A DNA stretch of 64,000 nt from Brachybacterium avium (GTDB lineage Bacteria; Actinomycetota; Actinomycetes; Actinomycetales; Dermabacteraceae). Of the stretch, positions 1 to 7,639 are shown piece by piece; the first letter of the stretch is position 1; each line of letters begins with the position of its first letter. The notes below the pieces were generated by a model. It was not told the DNA's origin. It ran no database searches and saw only the letters and a program-made list of their open reading frames with translations. The position numbers and the translations under genes were made by a program. The stretch is from contig NZ_CP022316.1 of NCBI RefSeq assembly GCF_002216795.1, positions 1,302,001-1,366,000 on the forward strand, read 5' to 3'.

Positions 1-291
1 ACGAGCGTGTTCGCCGGAGCGCCGTCCCCGATGACCGCCACCCGCTATCACTCGCTGACCGTGGTGCCGGAGACGATCCCCGCGCAGCTCGAGGTGACCG
101 CCCGCACGGCCGACGGCATGGTGATGGGGCTGGCGCATCGCGAGCTGCCGCTGCACGGGGTCCAGTTCCATCCGGAGTCGGTGCTCACCGAGAACGGGCA
201 CCTGATGCTGGCCCGCTTCCTGCAGCTGTGCGACGGCCGCGATGCGATCGAGCGCGCAGCCGGGCTCGAGCCCCTGATGACCGCCGGCTGA
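1..291 (+). CDS. Glutamine amidotransferase class I, C-terminal part (TrpG/PabA-like), partial
   Basis: The reading frame is open at the left edge, so only the last 96 codons are present. The visible part carries the second half of a class I glutamine amidotransferase domain: a YHS motif early on and a GVQFHPES motif that holds the catalytic His and Glu of the Cys-His-Glu triad. The nucleophile Cys lies outside the window. The family releases ammonia from glutamine for anthranilate or aminodeoxychorismate synthase. In actinobacteria a trpG/pabA-like gene commonly sits beside sortase, DUF881 and crgA, as here, which supports the call. Anthranilate and aminodeoxychorismate synthase subunits cannot be told apart from this fragment. 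It converges on the minus-strand sortase cluster, with 17 bp between stops. Confidence 0.85.
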   Translation, partial: TSVFAGAPSPMTATRYHSLTVVPETIPAQLEVTARTADGMVMGLAHRELPLHGVQFHPESVLTENGHLMLARFLQLCDGRDAIERAAGLEPLMTAG

Positions 292-308
292 TCTCGTCTC
301 CCGCCCGG

Positions 309-497
309 TCAGGGCGCGATGTGCGCGGTCCCGCCGGACAGTGCGCCGACCATGCCGTCGTTGAAGGGCAAGGACGGCGCGATCGCCGGGAAGACCCAGG
401 CGAACAGCACCACGACGACCGCCGCCACCAGGACCGCCGCGATCAGCACCCGCAGCCATAACGGTCCGGGCAGGGCCCGGAACAGCCATCCGTACAT
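309..497 (-). CDS. Small single-span membrane protein next to sortase
   Basis: The 62-residue product is almost entirely one hydrophobic segment (about residues 17-38), with a short polar tail. I do not recognise a named family. Its start overlaps the stop of the sortase gene by one base (TGATG), so the two are probably translationally coupled, and it is the last gene of the DUF881-sortase-small protein unit. Such small membrane proteins are often seen after class E sortases in related actinobacteria, but a role in sorting is only a guess. No lipobox and no LPXTG-like motif is visible. Confidence 0.6.
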   Translation of the reverse strand: MYGWLFRALPGPLWLRVLIAAVLVAAVVVVLFAWVFPAIAPSLPFNDGMVGALSGGTAHIAP

Positions 498-1246
498 CAG
501 CTCTCCTCCGTCGTCTCGGGGCTCGTCGCATCCTCGTCCGCGAGGGCTTCCGGGATCCCGTCGGACCGCTTCGTCCAGTACGCGAACTGCGCGTGGACGA
601 TGATCCGCTCGCGGGCGGAGAACATCGGATGGCAGGCGGTCAGGGTGAGCATCCGTTCCGTCGGGTCGACGCCGGGCCGGCCGGGCGTCGGCGCGATCAC
701 CTCGACGTCCTCGGGCTGGACGATGAGCGTCTCGGTCACCTCGTACACGTAGAAGGCGTCGGCCGTCTCCACCACGATCGGATCCCTGGCCCCGAGCCGG
801 CCGATGTCCTCGAAGACGCGGCCGTAGGTGTTGCGGTGACCGGCGATCGCAACGTTCCCGACCTCTCCGGGCAGTGCGGTTCCCGGATAGTGCCCGGCCC
901 CCTTGACGTTGAGCACCTGCTCGAGGCTGACGCCCTCGGCGAGCGGGAACTGCGGGCGATCGAAGTCCGGCACGTGCATGGTGGCCCAGACCTTCGTGTC
1001 CTGGGGGGTCTCGGGCACCGGCGGCGGGCCCTCCTGCCGCGGGGCGATGGTCTGCTCATCGACCTCGCCCCACTCCTGCTCCAGGCCCGCGAGGATCCCG
1101 GACTGCTCCCGATCGGCGACCACATCGGTCCACCACAGCTGCCAGACGAGGAACAGCAGCAGCAGGGCACCGAGGGTCAGCAGCAGCTCTCCCAGGACCC
1201 CGATCAGCACGCCCCCGCGGCCATGACCGCGGTGGGACGGTCTCAC
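497..1246 (-). CDS. Class E sortase
   Basis: The 249-residue product has an N-terminal membrane anchor (about residues 13-38) and an extracellular sortase domain. The catalytic set is visible: His137 in AGHRNTYG, Cys205 in TLTACHP and Arg214 in ARERIIVHA. The membrane-anchored N-terminus and the TLTxC motif fit class E (SrtE-like) sortases of actinobacteria, which anchor surface proteins to the peptidoglycan, typically at LAXTG-type signals. No sortase substrate is encoded in this window. The ATG overlaps the DUF881 stop by 4 bp (ATGA), and the stop overlaps the start of a small membrane protein, so the three genes form one operon reading leftwards. Confidence 0.9.
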   Translation of the reverse strand: MRPSHRGHGRGGVLIGVLGELLLTLGALLLLFLVWQLWWTDVVADREQSGILAGLEQEWGEVDEQTIAPRQEGPPPVPETPQDTKVWATMHVPDFDRPQFPLAEGVSLEQVLNVKGAGHYPGTALPGEVGNVAIAGHRNTYGRVFEDIGRLGARDPIVVETADAFYVYEVTETLIVQPEDVEVIAPTPGRPGVDPTERMLTLTACHPMFSARERIIVHAQFAYWTKRSDGIPEALADEDATSPETTEES

Positions 1247-1983
1247 CCGGTCACCTCCGCATCGATCGTGAGGGAGCCGACGAAACCGGGCAGGGTGGTC
1301 TCCTCCAGGGTCTCGACCTTCTCACCGAGCCCCACATGATCGACCCATTGGCGATACACCTGGACGCCCGGCGAGGCCTCGAGCGAGGCGGTCATCTCCT
1401 CGATCGGCCCGATGACGGTGATGACGAACGGCGGGGAGTAGACCCGCCCCTCGAGCAGGAGGGTGTTGCCGGCGCACCGGAAGGCGCTGCCGTTGATGAC
1501 CCGCTGATCCTGGAGCATCATCGCCTCGGCCCCGCCCGCCCACAGCGCATTGACATAGGCCTCCAGATCCTGCTGGTGGACCACGAGATCATCGGGCTCC
1601 GCGTCGGGGATGGTGCCCAGCGCGCTGCCGGGGGCGTCGGTGAGGGTGATCCGCAGAGCGGGACCACTGACCTCGCTGAGCCCGACGGCATCGCCGACCT
1701 GCTGGGTCAGTGCGGCGGCCGGTGCGCGCTCGTCCGTGTCGCGGAGAGACTCGATCTCGGCACGCTTGGCCGCGTTCTCCTCCGTGAGGTCCTCGATCAC
1801 CCGCCCCCGCTCCTCGAGCACACCGGCGACATCGCTGCTCTCGTCGCGGATGGAGCTGCCGTCGGAGAGCCGCGCGGTGGTGGCGAACAGCACTCCGCAC
1901 AGCACCATCACCAGCGCCACGCCGATCCGCCCGCGGCGGCGTGCGCTGCGAGCCGGGCTGCGGCCGGTGCCCTCTGCGTCCAT
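1243..1983 (-). CDS. DUF881 domain membrane-anchored protein
   Basis: The 246-residue product has a basic N-terminus, one membrane span (about residues 20-38), a coiled-coil stretch (about 52-82, rich in Glu, Arg and Leu) and a C-terminal DUF881 fold. DUF881 proteins are found beside crgA, sortase and cell-division genes in actinobacteria and Firmicutes; their molecular role is not established. An AGGAG ribosome-binding site lies 6 nt before the ATG. It heads the leftward operon with the sortase and is divergent from crgA; a plausible -10 box TAGGGT on this strand sits about 39 nt upstream of the start. Confidence 0.85.
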   Translation of the reverse strand: MDAEGTGRSPARSARRRGRIGVALVMVLCGVLFATTARLSDGSSIRDESSDVAGVLEERGRVIEDLTEENAAKRAEIESLRDTDERAPAAALTQQVGDAVGLSEVSGPALRITLTDAPGSALGTIPDAEPDDLVVHQQDLEAYVNALWAGGAEAMMLQDQRVINGSAFRCAGNTLLLEGRVYSPPFVITVIGPIEEMTASLEASPGVQVYRQWVDHVGLGEKVETLEETTLPGFVGSLTIDAEVTG

Positions 1984-2020
1984 GGCAACTCCTGACTTCG
2001 CACCCTCGGTCGACGACCAT

Positions 2021-2027
2021 TACCCTA
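2021..2027. promoter_or_regulatory. Overlapping divergent -10 elements between DUF881 gene and crgA
   Basis: The 115-bp gap between the divergent DUF881 and crgA genes contains TACCCT on the plus strand (2021-2026) and TAGGGT on the minus strand (2027-2022). Both match the actinobacterial TANNNT -10 pattern. They would give short leaders of about 65 nt for crgA and about 30 nt for the DUF881 gene. No convincing -35 was seen. Confidence 0.35.
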
Positions 2028-2098
2028 GGCCACAGTCCGCACCCGCGGGCACGCGCGGCATGCCCGCGCTGACAGGCGCGTCGAGGGAGCACCGTTTC

Positions 2099-2554
2099 AT
2101 GGCCAGGAGCAGGAAGAAGTCGTCCCAGCGGCCGACATCGAGCGCGAAGGCCACGGCCGCGGCGAAGCCCGTGGAGGATGCCACCGAGGATGCCGCCGAG
2201 AAGTCCTCGAAGAACGCGGCCCCGGTCAAGCGCTCTGCGGCAGGCAAGGACCCGGTCAAGCCCAAGGGCGGCGAGGTCGCCGAGAAGGCGAAGGACTCCA
2301 CCCGGTCCACGTCGGTGAAGAAGGCCGCCGCCGCCGAGAGCTCCCGCAGCACCGGCCGCCGGGTCGCTGCCGCGACCCAGAACCCGGCCTGGCTCGCACC
2401 CACCGCCGTGGTGCTGCTGGTGGTGGGCTTGGCCTACCTGGTCACCTATTACATTTCCGCAGGTCAGCTCCCCCTGCCCATCGGCGACTGGAATCTCGCC
2501 GCAGGCTTCGGTGTGCTGATGGTCGGCGGCGGCATGCTGATGTTCTGGAAGTAG
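2099..2554 (+). CDS. crgA: Cell division protein CrgA
   Basis: The start chosen is the ATG before ARSRKK, preceded by a GAGGGAG ribosome-binding site; the longer open frame upstream runs into the promoter region. The 151-residue product has a long Lys/Ala/Ser-rich cytoplasmic N-terminus (about 95 residues, longer than in most CrgA proteins) and two membrane spans (about 100-122 and 130-149) separated by a short loop with PIGDWN, ending in FWK. This is the CrgA/UPF0233 pattern. CrgA is a small actinobacterial divisome protein that contacts FtsZ, FtsI and FtsQ. The N-terminal extension contains repeated KSS and VK-type segments and is low complexity. Confidence 0.93.
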   Translation: MARSRKKSSQRPTSSAKATAAAKPVEDATEDAAEKSSKNAAPVKRSAAGKDPVKPKGGEVAEKAKDSTRSTSVKKAAAAESSRSTGRRVAAATQNPAWLAPTAVVLLVVGLAYLVTYYISAGQLPLPIGDWNLAAGFGVLMVGGGMLMFWK

Positions 2555-2714
2555 ATGGTCGGGACCCAGATGGTCGGGGTGTAGCGGACGAGCCTTCCGC
2601 CCGATGGGGAGTTCTCCCCAAGGCGGCGGCGCTCCTGCGCCGGTAGGCTGACGGGGACACGCGCTCAGCACGGCGCTGTCCACAGATTTCAGCGCACTAC
2701 CCGACGGGAATCCC

Positions 2715-3689
2715 ATGAAAAGCACCTCGACGCGGCAGAGACTCATCGCCGTCCTCCTCCTGCCCTTCCTGATGGTGCTCGCCGGGTGCGGGAAGCTCCA
2801 CGCAGATTTCGACATCCAGGACGTCGACACGATCAATGTGTCCTACGACCTCGGGATCGACAAGGAGTTCACCGACGGCGTCTACGCCACCGCTGACGAG
2901 ATGTGCTCCGAGATGGCCGGGGAGCTGTCCGTCGGCGGGGAGCTCGCTCCCGACGTCGAACCCTATGAGGAGGACGGCCAGCTCGGCTGCCTCGTCACCG
3001 GCGTCATGACCCGCGACAACTTCGGCAGCGACATGTCCCTGACCAAGGAGGGCGGCGAATACCATCTGATCCTCCACGGCGACGAGTCCATGACGTCGGA
3101 TCTCGAGGATCCGTCGATCGCGAGCCTCGACTTCGATTTCCGGATGACCTTCACCTTCCCCGGCAAGGTCATCGAGTCCAACGGGGGTGAGGTCGACGGG
3201 AACTCCGTGACCTACACCGATCTCAACGAGGTGGCGCAGGGCATCGACATCCGGGCCGACGCCGGCGGCTTCCCCTGGGTGATCGTCATCGTGATCGTGC
3301 TCGTGCTCGGGTTCCTGCTCCTGCTGCTCATCGCGGTGGTCGCCTTCTTCCTGATCCGTGCCCGCAAGAACAAGGGCGGCGGCTCGACCCCGTCCGGCAT
3401 GCCCGGCAGCTACGGCTCGGCGGCAGCAGCGGGCGCCGCCGCCCCGGCAGCCCCGCAGGGCCAGCCGGGTCAGCCCGGTCAGCCGGGCCAGCAGTGGGGC
3501 CAGGCCTCACCCCCAGCGGCCCCGCAGGGCCAGCCGGGTCAGCCCGGTCAGCAGGGTCAGCAGTGGGGCCAGGCCTCACCCCCAGCGGCCCCGCAGGGCG
3601 AGCAGCCGTGGTCCCACCCGCCGCAGGACGGGCAGCAGTGGGGCCAGCCCGGTCAGGGCCAGCAGCCGCCGCAGAATCCGGGCTGGTGA
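2715..3689 (+). CDS. LppM-type lipoprotein with C-terminal membrane span and Pro/Gln/Gly-rich repeat tail
   Basis: The 324-residue product starts with a lipoprotein signal whose lipobox is LAGC, with Cys25 as the lipidated residue. It continues with an LppM (DUF3153-like) beta-rich extracellular domain to about residue 180, a strong membrane span (about 190-215) and a cytoplasmic tail made of repeated GQPGQPGQ and WGQASPPAAPQ units. LppM of mycobacteria has the same signal/domain/span layout and has been linked to envelope and host-interaction traits. A GGGAA site precedes the ATG. The tail is encoded by near-identical DNA repeats between about 3452 and 3660, so repeat number may vary between strains. 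The gene stands alone between crgA and a tRNA gene. Confidence 0.8.
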   Translation: MKSTSTRQRLIAVLLLPFLMVLAGCGKLHADFDIQDVDTINVSYDLGIDKEFTDGVYATADEMCSEMAGELSVGGELAPDVEPYEEDGQLGCLVTGVMTRDNFGSDMSLTKEGGEYHLILHGDESMTSDLEDPSIASLDFDFRMTFTFPGKVIESNGGEVDGNSVTYTDLNEVAQGIDIRADAGGFPWVIVIVIVLVLGFLLLLLIAVVAFFLIRARKNKGGGSTPSGMPGSYGSAAAAGAAAPAAPQGQPGQPGQPGQQWGQASPPAAPQGQPGQPGQQGQQWGQASPPAAPQGEQPWSHPPQDGQQWGQPGQGQQPPQNPGW

Positions 3690-3743
3690 CGCTGTTCAGG
3701 TGAGCCATCCGGGAGCCGTGTGAGCAGGGTCATGACTCCCGGA

Positions 3744-3773
3744 TTGGCGCCGGCCGGACGTGACCGCTAGAGT
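3744..3773 (+). promoter_or_regulatory. Candidate promoter of tRNA-Arg
   Basis: TTGGCG (3744-3749) and TAGAGT (3768-3773) are spaced 18 bp apart and would start transcription about 17 nt before the mature tRNA end. Identified by eye only. Confidence 0.4.
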
Positions 3774-3797
3774 TGATCAGGTCAGTTCAGCTGGCAA

Positions 3798-3870
3798 GCG
3801 CCCGTAGCTTAACGGATAGAGCATCTGACTACGGATCAGAAGGTTGGGGGTTCGAATCCCTCCGGGCGCA
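3798..3870 (+). tRNA. tRNA-Arg (anticodon ACG)
   Basis: A complete 73-nt cloverleaf can be drawn. The acceptor arm pairs 3798-3804 with 3863-3869, discriminator A at 3870. The anticodon arm pairs TCTGA with TCAGA around the loop CTACGGA, giving anticodon ACG (3831-3833). The T loop is the standard GGTTCGAATCC type. ACG reads CGU/CGC/CGA codons after A34-to-inosine editing. The CCA end is not encoded. A hairpin terminator follows 10 nt downstream. Confidence 0.97.
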
Positions 3871-3880
3871 CTTTTTTGCA

Positions 3881-3921
3881 GAAGCCCCTCGCAGCACCGA
3901 AACGGTGCGGCGAGGGGCTTC
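3881..3921 (+). terminator. Hairpin terminator after tRNA-Arg
   Basis: GAAGCCCCTCGC (3881-3892) pairs perfectly with GCGAGGGGCTTC (3910-3921), and an inner stem GCACCG/CGGTGC (3894-3899 with 3903-3908) closes a three-base AAA loop. The following U tract is weak (TTCTTCG spans the stem end and flank), as is common in GC-rich actinobacteria. It lies between the tRNA and the convergent arsR gene and may serve both. Confidence 0.8.
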
Positions 3922-3990
3922 TTCGTGCCCCGGGTGCGTTCGGTGGCATCCGGGGACAGCGCGGACGCAGCGGATGCCCGCGGCGGCGGC

Positions 3991-4338
3991 TCAGTAGCCG
4001 TGGGGGTCATCCCCTGCCGCTGCCCCGGTGACGTGCTCGGCGTGCGAGAGGGTTTCCGCCAGGAGCCGGTGCACATGGGAGTCCGAGGCGCGATAGAAGG
4101 CGAAGGTACCCTCCTTGCGGCTCTGCACCAAGCCCGCCATCCGCAGCTTGGACAGGTGCTGACTCACTGCGGCAGGTGTCGCCCCGATCGCCTCGGCGAG
4201 TGCATTCACGCTGGACTCCTGCTGGAAGAGCGCCCAGAGGATCTTCACCCGGGTCGGATCGGCGAGCATGCGGAAGGTGTCCGAGGCGATCCGGGCATGC
4301 TCCTCGTCGGGGACCGGATGCAGAGGTGCGGGGTGCAT
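3991..4338 (-). CDS. ArsR/SmtB-family metal-sensing repressor
   Basis: The 115-residue product is a winged-helix ArsR/SmtB regulator; the recognition helix lies in the segment AAVSQHLSKLRMAGLV. Near the C-terminus an Asp, His, His, His set occurs with spacing 0, +2, +13, +16 (DSH ... HAEH). This matches the alpha-5 metal site of CzrA/SmtB (D84, H86, H97, H100 in CzrA), so a Zn/Co-type sensor is likely. There are no Cys residues, which argues against an arsenite or cadmium sensor. It is divergent from a cation-diffusion exporter. The ATG sits 6 nt behind TAGGAT (4350-4345 on this strand), so the mRNA is probably leaderless. Confidence 0.9.
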   Translation of the reverse strand: MHPAPLHPVPDEEHARIASDTFRMLADPTRVKILWALFQQESSVNALAEAIGATPAAVSQHLSKLRMAGLVQSRKEGTFAFYRASDSHVHRLLAETLSHAEHVTGAAAGDDPHGY

Positions 4339-4344
4339 CCCGTC

Positions 4345-4394
4345 ATCCTACGCAAACCTTGCTACCTGCATGCCTACGCAGATACATTGATGCG
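4345..4394. promoter_or_regulatory. Divergent arsR/CDF promoter with repeated CCTACGCA candidate operator
   Basis: The 56-bp gap holds two leaderless promoters: TAGGAT-N6-ATG for arsR (minus strand) and TTGCTA (4359-4364), 18 bp, TACATT-N6-ATG for the CDF gene. CCTACGCA occurs twice in the same orientation (4347-4354 and 4373-4380). One copy overlaps the arsR -10 and the other lies between the -35 and -10 of the exporter. A metal-free repressor bound there would block both genes. The operator role is inferred. Confidence 0.45.
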
Positions 4395-5468
4395 ATGTCT
4401 CGAGCTCCCTCCCCCGACCACTCGCACGGCCCTCACCCCGTGCCGCAGCGCACTCCACACCCCCCGCACGATCAGCACCCCGCGCACGCAGGCGACCGGC
4501 ACGAACACGCGCACGGACACGAGCACGCCGGGCTCTGGTCCCGCGTGCGCCACGCGCTGACCCCGCACAGCCACGACCACGGCGACGCGATCCGCACCGC
4601 CGAGGAGTCCAGTGCGATCGGCATCCGGGCGGCCTGGGTGAGCCTCGCCGGGATGGGGGCGACCGCACTGCTGCAGATCGGTATCGTCGCGCTCAGCGGT
4701 TCGGTCGCCCTGCTCGCCGACACCCTCCACAACCTCGGCCATCTGGCCACCACGATCCCGTTGATCATCGCCTTCCGCCTCGGGCTGCGCGCTCCCACCC
4801 GTCGCTTCAGCTACGGCTTCCGCCGCGCCGAGGATCTGGTGGGCCTCCTGATCGGGGCCGTGATCGCGGTGTCTGCGGGTCTGATCGTGTGGGAGTCGGT
4901 GCGCGCACTCACGACGGCCCGGGACATGACTCATCTGGTCTGGGTGCTCGCCGCCGCCCTCATCGGTGCCGCTGGGAACGAGCTGGTCGCGCGGTATCGG
5001 ATCCGCGCCGGCCGGAGGATCGGCTCCGCAGCGCTGATCGCGGAGGGCCAGCATGCCCGCACCGATGCGCTCACCTCCTTGGCCGTGGTGGTCGGGGTGG
5101 TCGGTGCCTGGCTCGGCGCGACCTGGATCGACCCGCTCATCGGCCTGCTCATCGCCGTGATGGTGGTGCTGGTGCTGATCAGCTCGATGCGCACCGTGAT
5201 CCATCGCCTGATGGATGGCGTCGGACCCGACACCCTGGACACCGTCGAGACGGCCGCCGCGGTGCCCGGCGTGCTCGAGGTGCGTGAGGCCCGGGCCCGC
5301 TGGATCGGGCATCGGCTCGAGGCCGAGGTCACGGTAGTCGTGGACCCGGGCCTCAGCGTCGGCCGCTCACAGCTGCTCATGGAGGAGGTGGAGACGCAGC
5401 TGCATCGCGCCCTGCCGCACCTGGACCGTGCCGGAGTACGGATCACCGCCGGCGCTGCTCGACCGTGA
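4395..5468 (+). CDS. Cation diffusion facilitator (CDF) metal exporter
   Basis: The 357-residue product starts with a His-rich cytoplasmic tail (about residues 1-58, many HxH and HxHxH runs), followed by six membrane spans and a C-terminal cytoplasmic ferredoxin-like domain. The span-5 metal motif HxxxD is present (QHARTDA). In span 2 the usual HNxGD of this subfamily reads HNLGH, i.e. HxxxH, which could change metal preference. CDF proteins exchange Zn, Co, Fe or Mn for protons to export the metal. The ATG chosen is 6 nt after TACATT, a leaderless promoter; longer upstream frame would overlap arsR. The divergent ArsR sensor with an alpha-5 Zn/Co site suggests zinc or cobalt export. Confidence 0.9.
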   Translation: MSRAPSPDHSHGPHPVPQRTPHPPHDQHPAHAGDRHEHAHGHEHAGLWSRVRHALTPHSHDHGDAIRTAEESSAIGIRAAWVSLAGMGATALLQIGIVALSGSVALLADTLHNLGHLATTIPLIIAFRLGLRAPTRRFSYGFRRAEDLVGLLIGAVIAVSAGLIVWESVRALTTARDMTHLVWVLAAALIGAAGNELVARYRIRAGRRIGSAALIAEGQHARTDALTSLAVVVGVVGAWLGATWIDPLIGLLIAVMVVLVLISSMRTVIHRLMDGVGPDTLDTVETAAAVPGVLEVREARARWIGHRLEAEVTVVVDPGLSVGRSQLLMEEVETQLHRALPHLDRAGVRITAGAARP

Positions 5469-5469
5469 A

Positions 5470-6684
5470 TCAGCCGGCGGTGAGCACCTCGCGCACCGAG
5501 GTCCAGGACTGCAGCAGCTCTCGCGCCGCAGGGTCGGCCTCGGCGGCGATCGCCTCGCGGCGGGCATGGTCGAGCAGCTCGTCGATCTCGACCCGCGCCC
5601 CGCGCTCCACGGACGCCACCGCCGCCTCGACCATCGCGAAGCTCAGCAGGTTCTCGTGCACCTCGCACATCGGGGTGCGGCCCTCGCGCAGAGCGCTGAC
5701 GCACTCCACCAGGGAGGCGGCGATCTGGTCCCGCTCCGGCACCGTCTCCTCCGCTACCTCGGCCTGCAGCCGAGCGGTGGACTCCTCGTCCTCGGTCCCG
5801 AGCACCGGCGCGCCGGTGCCGTCCCAGGTGGCCGAGCCGTGCTGGGCGGCGATCCGCCACTCCCCGTTCCACCAGGTCGGCAGGCCGCGCGCGTTCCAGG
5901 TGCCGTGATAGGCGAACAGCGAGTCGTCGTCCATCTCGAAGGTCGCCGTCACGGTGGCGTCGTGCGCGTACACGCTCCAGTCCGGCCGCGCACCGCGCGC
6001 GGTCACCGCGACCGGGTCCGCACCGGTGATGTACCGGGCGGCGTCGAAGGCGTGGATCCCCATGTCCCGCAGCAGCGGATGATCCTGGCTGCGCCGGAAC
6101 CCGTCGTGCTCGACGAAAAGGGAGAAGAAGGCGCTGGTCAGCACCGTCGGCCCGTGGGCGGCGACGAAGCCGCGCAGCTGCCGCACCTGGCGGAAGAACC
6201 GCCTCGACTGGGAGACCATGAACGGCACCCCGGTCAGTTCGGCGTGCGCCACCAGGCTCAGCGCCTCGGGCAGGGTCTCGGTGACCGGCTTCTCGCCGAG
6301 CACCGGGATCCCGGCATGCAGCGCCTTCACCGTCACCGGATGGTGCGCGACCGGCACGGTCGGGTCGACCAGCAGGTCAGCGCCGGTCGCGAGGGCGAGG
6401 TCCACCCCGTCGGCCCCGATCGCCACGGCCGACGGGTCCGACGCCCCCGACTGCTCGATGACCCGCTGGGGCGCACCTTCGACCAGGTCGGCGACGCCCA
6501 CCAGCTCGGCGACATCGCTGGCCACGATCTCCCGGGCCCACCAGCTGCCCATCCCGCCCGCGCCGACGACCACCACCCGGGCCGGACGGTCGGCCGGCAG
6601 GCGCGGGAAGCCCGTGCGTGCGGGCACCGGGGCCGGGGCGGCGGCGAGGCCGGCCGGCGCTGCAGTCAGCCGCTCAGATGACAC
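5470..6684 (-). CDS. Gfo/Idh/MocA-family NAD(P)-dependent oxidoreductase
   Basis: The 404-residue product has an N-terminal Rossmann fold (VVVVGAGGMG at about 35-45), the family EKPxT motif (GEKPVTET) that binds the nicotinamide and sugar, and the C-terminal beta-sheet domain with a conserved DMGIHAFD helix. Members oxidise or reduce sugars, inositols and related alcohols; the substrate cannot be told. The start used is GTG at 6684, with AGGAG 7 nt upstream and an 11-bp overlap with the ThuA-like gene; an ATG further upstream (6723) would lie inside that gene. Pairing of this family with ThuA is common in actinobacterial sugar loci, but no transporter or kinase is nearby. Confidence 0.85.
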   Translation of the reverse strand: MSSERLTAAPAGLAAAPAPVPARTGFPRLPADRPARVVVVGAGGMGSWWAREIVASDVAELVGVADLVEGAPQRVIEQSGASDPSAVAIGADGVDLALATGADLLVDPTVPVAHHPVTVKALHAGIPVLGEKPVTETLPEALSLVAHAELTGVPFMVSQSRRFFRQVRQLRGFVAAHGPTVLTSAFFSLFVEHDGFRRSQDHPLLRDMGIHAFDAARYITGADPVAVTARGARPDWSVYAHDATVTATFEMDDDSLFAYHGTWNARGLPTWWNGEWRIAAQHGSATWDGTGAPVLGTEDEESTARLQAEVAEETVPERDQIAASLVECVSALREGRTPMCEVHENLLSFAMVEAAVASVERGARVEIDELLDHARREAIAAEADPAARELLQSWTSVREVLTAG

Positions 6685-7438
6685 GCGTGATCTCCTCGCC
6701 GCGGAACCAGTCGCGCGGCGCATTGGCGATCTTCACCGGAGCGGTCTCGCGCTCCTCGGGCCGGGCCCAGACCACGGCGTTGGCCAGCACCCGCTGGATC
6801 TCGGCCTGGCGGTAGACGGGGTACTCCTGGTCGCCGGGGCTGAAGTAGAAGACCTTGCCCTTGCCGCGCCGGAACACGGCACCGGAGCGGAACACCTCTC
6901 CCCCGGCGAAGGAGGAGAGGAACACCAGCTCATCAGGGGCCGGGATGTCGAACATCTCGCCGTACATCTCCTGCTGCGGGATGAGGATCGGATGCGGGAC
7001 GCCGCGGGCGATCGGATGGGAGCCGCTGACGGTCCACACCCGTTCCTCCTCGCCGTCATTGCGCCACAGCAGGTTGCAGGTGGTGCCCATCAGCGCCCTG
7101 AACGGCTTGGAGTAGTGGGCCGAGTGCAGTGGGATCAGGCCCATGCCCTCGTGCACGCGACGCACCACGCGCTCGGCGATCTCGTCGGGCACGTCCTGAT
7201 GCGCCATGTGCCCCCACCAGGTCAGCACGTCGGTCTCGGCGAGCGCCTCCTCGGAGAGGGACTCCTCGATGTCATCGAGCAGCGCGATGCGCACCTCGGC
7301 GTCCACACCGTCGGCCGCGAGCAGCCTGCGCAGGGCCTCCGCGATGACGGTGTGCATCCCCTCGGGGTAGATCTCCTGCACTGTCGGATCGACCTTCTCA
7401 TGCCGGTTCTCTCCGAAGACGGCGATGCGCAGAGTCAT
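6674..7438 (-). CDS. ThuA-like domain protein (trehalose utilisation type)
   Basis: The 254-residue product has a glutamine-amidotransferase-like ThuA fold: a short N-terminal strand (MTLRIAVFGEN), the WWGHMAHQ segment, a conserved GLIPLHSAHYSKPF motif and GKVFYFSPGDQEYP near the end. ThuA homologues act in trehalose or related disaccharide oxidation through 3-keto sugars, usually with Gfo/Idh/MocA enzymes such as the one overlapping downstream. The chosen ATG matches the usual family N-terminus; an in-frame ATG four codons upstream (7450) is possible because AGGA lies just before it. The exact substrate is unknown. Confidence 0.82.
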   Translation of the reverse strand: MTLRIAVFGENRHEKVDPTVQEIYPEGMHTVIAEALRRLLAADGVDAEVRIALLDDIEESLSEEALAETDVLTWWGHMAHQDVPDEIAERVVRRVHEGMGLIPLHSAHYSKPFRALMGTTCNLLWRNDGEEERVWTVSGSHPIARGVPHPILIPQQEMYGEMFDIPAPDELVFLSSFAGGEVFRSGAVFRRGKGKVFYFSPGDQEYPVYRQAEIQRVLANAVVWARPEERETAPVKIANAPRDWFRGEEITRVI

Positions 7439-7603
7439 GGTGTCGTTCATCCTGTCGGTGGTGGGTCCCGGGCCGTCCGGAGGGACGGCCAGTCCATCGT
7501 AGGGCGCGCCTCGGCCAGAACCGTGACCGGGATGTGATCTGCTTCTCACCGCTTCGGGGCTATGGTCATGGGCAGGCTCCTTCAATGGCGAGGGAGCCTC
7601 TTC

Positions 7604-7639
7604 TTCGTCCGGGCCCGGGATTTCGTCCGGGCCCGGGAT
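7604..7639. repeat. Perfect tandem repeat, 18 bp x 2
   Basis: TTCGTCCGGGCCCGGGAT occurs twice in direct succession (7604-7621 and 7622-7639) and ends exactly on the first base of the stop codon of the neighbouring minus-strand gene. The unit contains the palindrome CCCGGGCCCGG-like core, so a hairpin is also possible. A further small inverted repeat, AGGCTCC/GGAGCCT, lies about 5-30 bp to the left. Confidence 0.8.
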
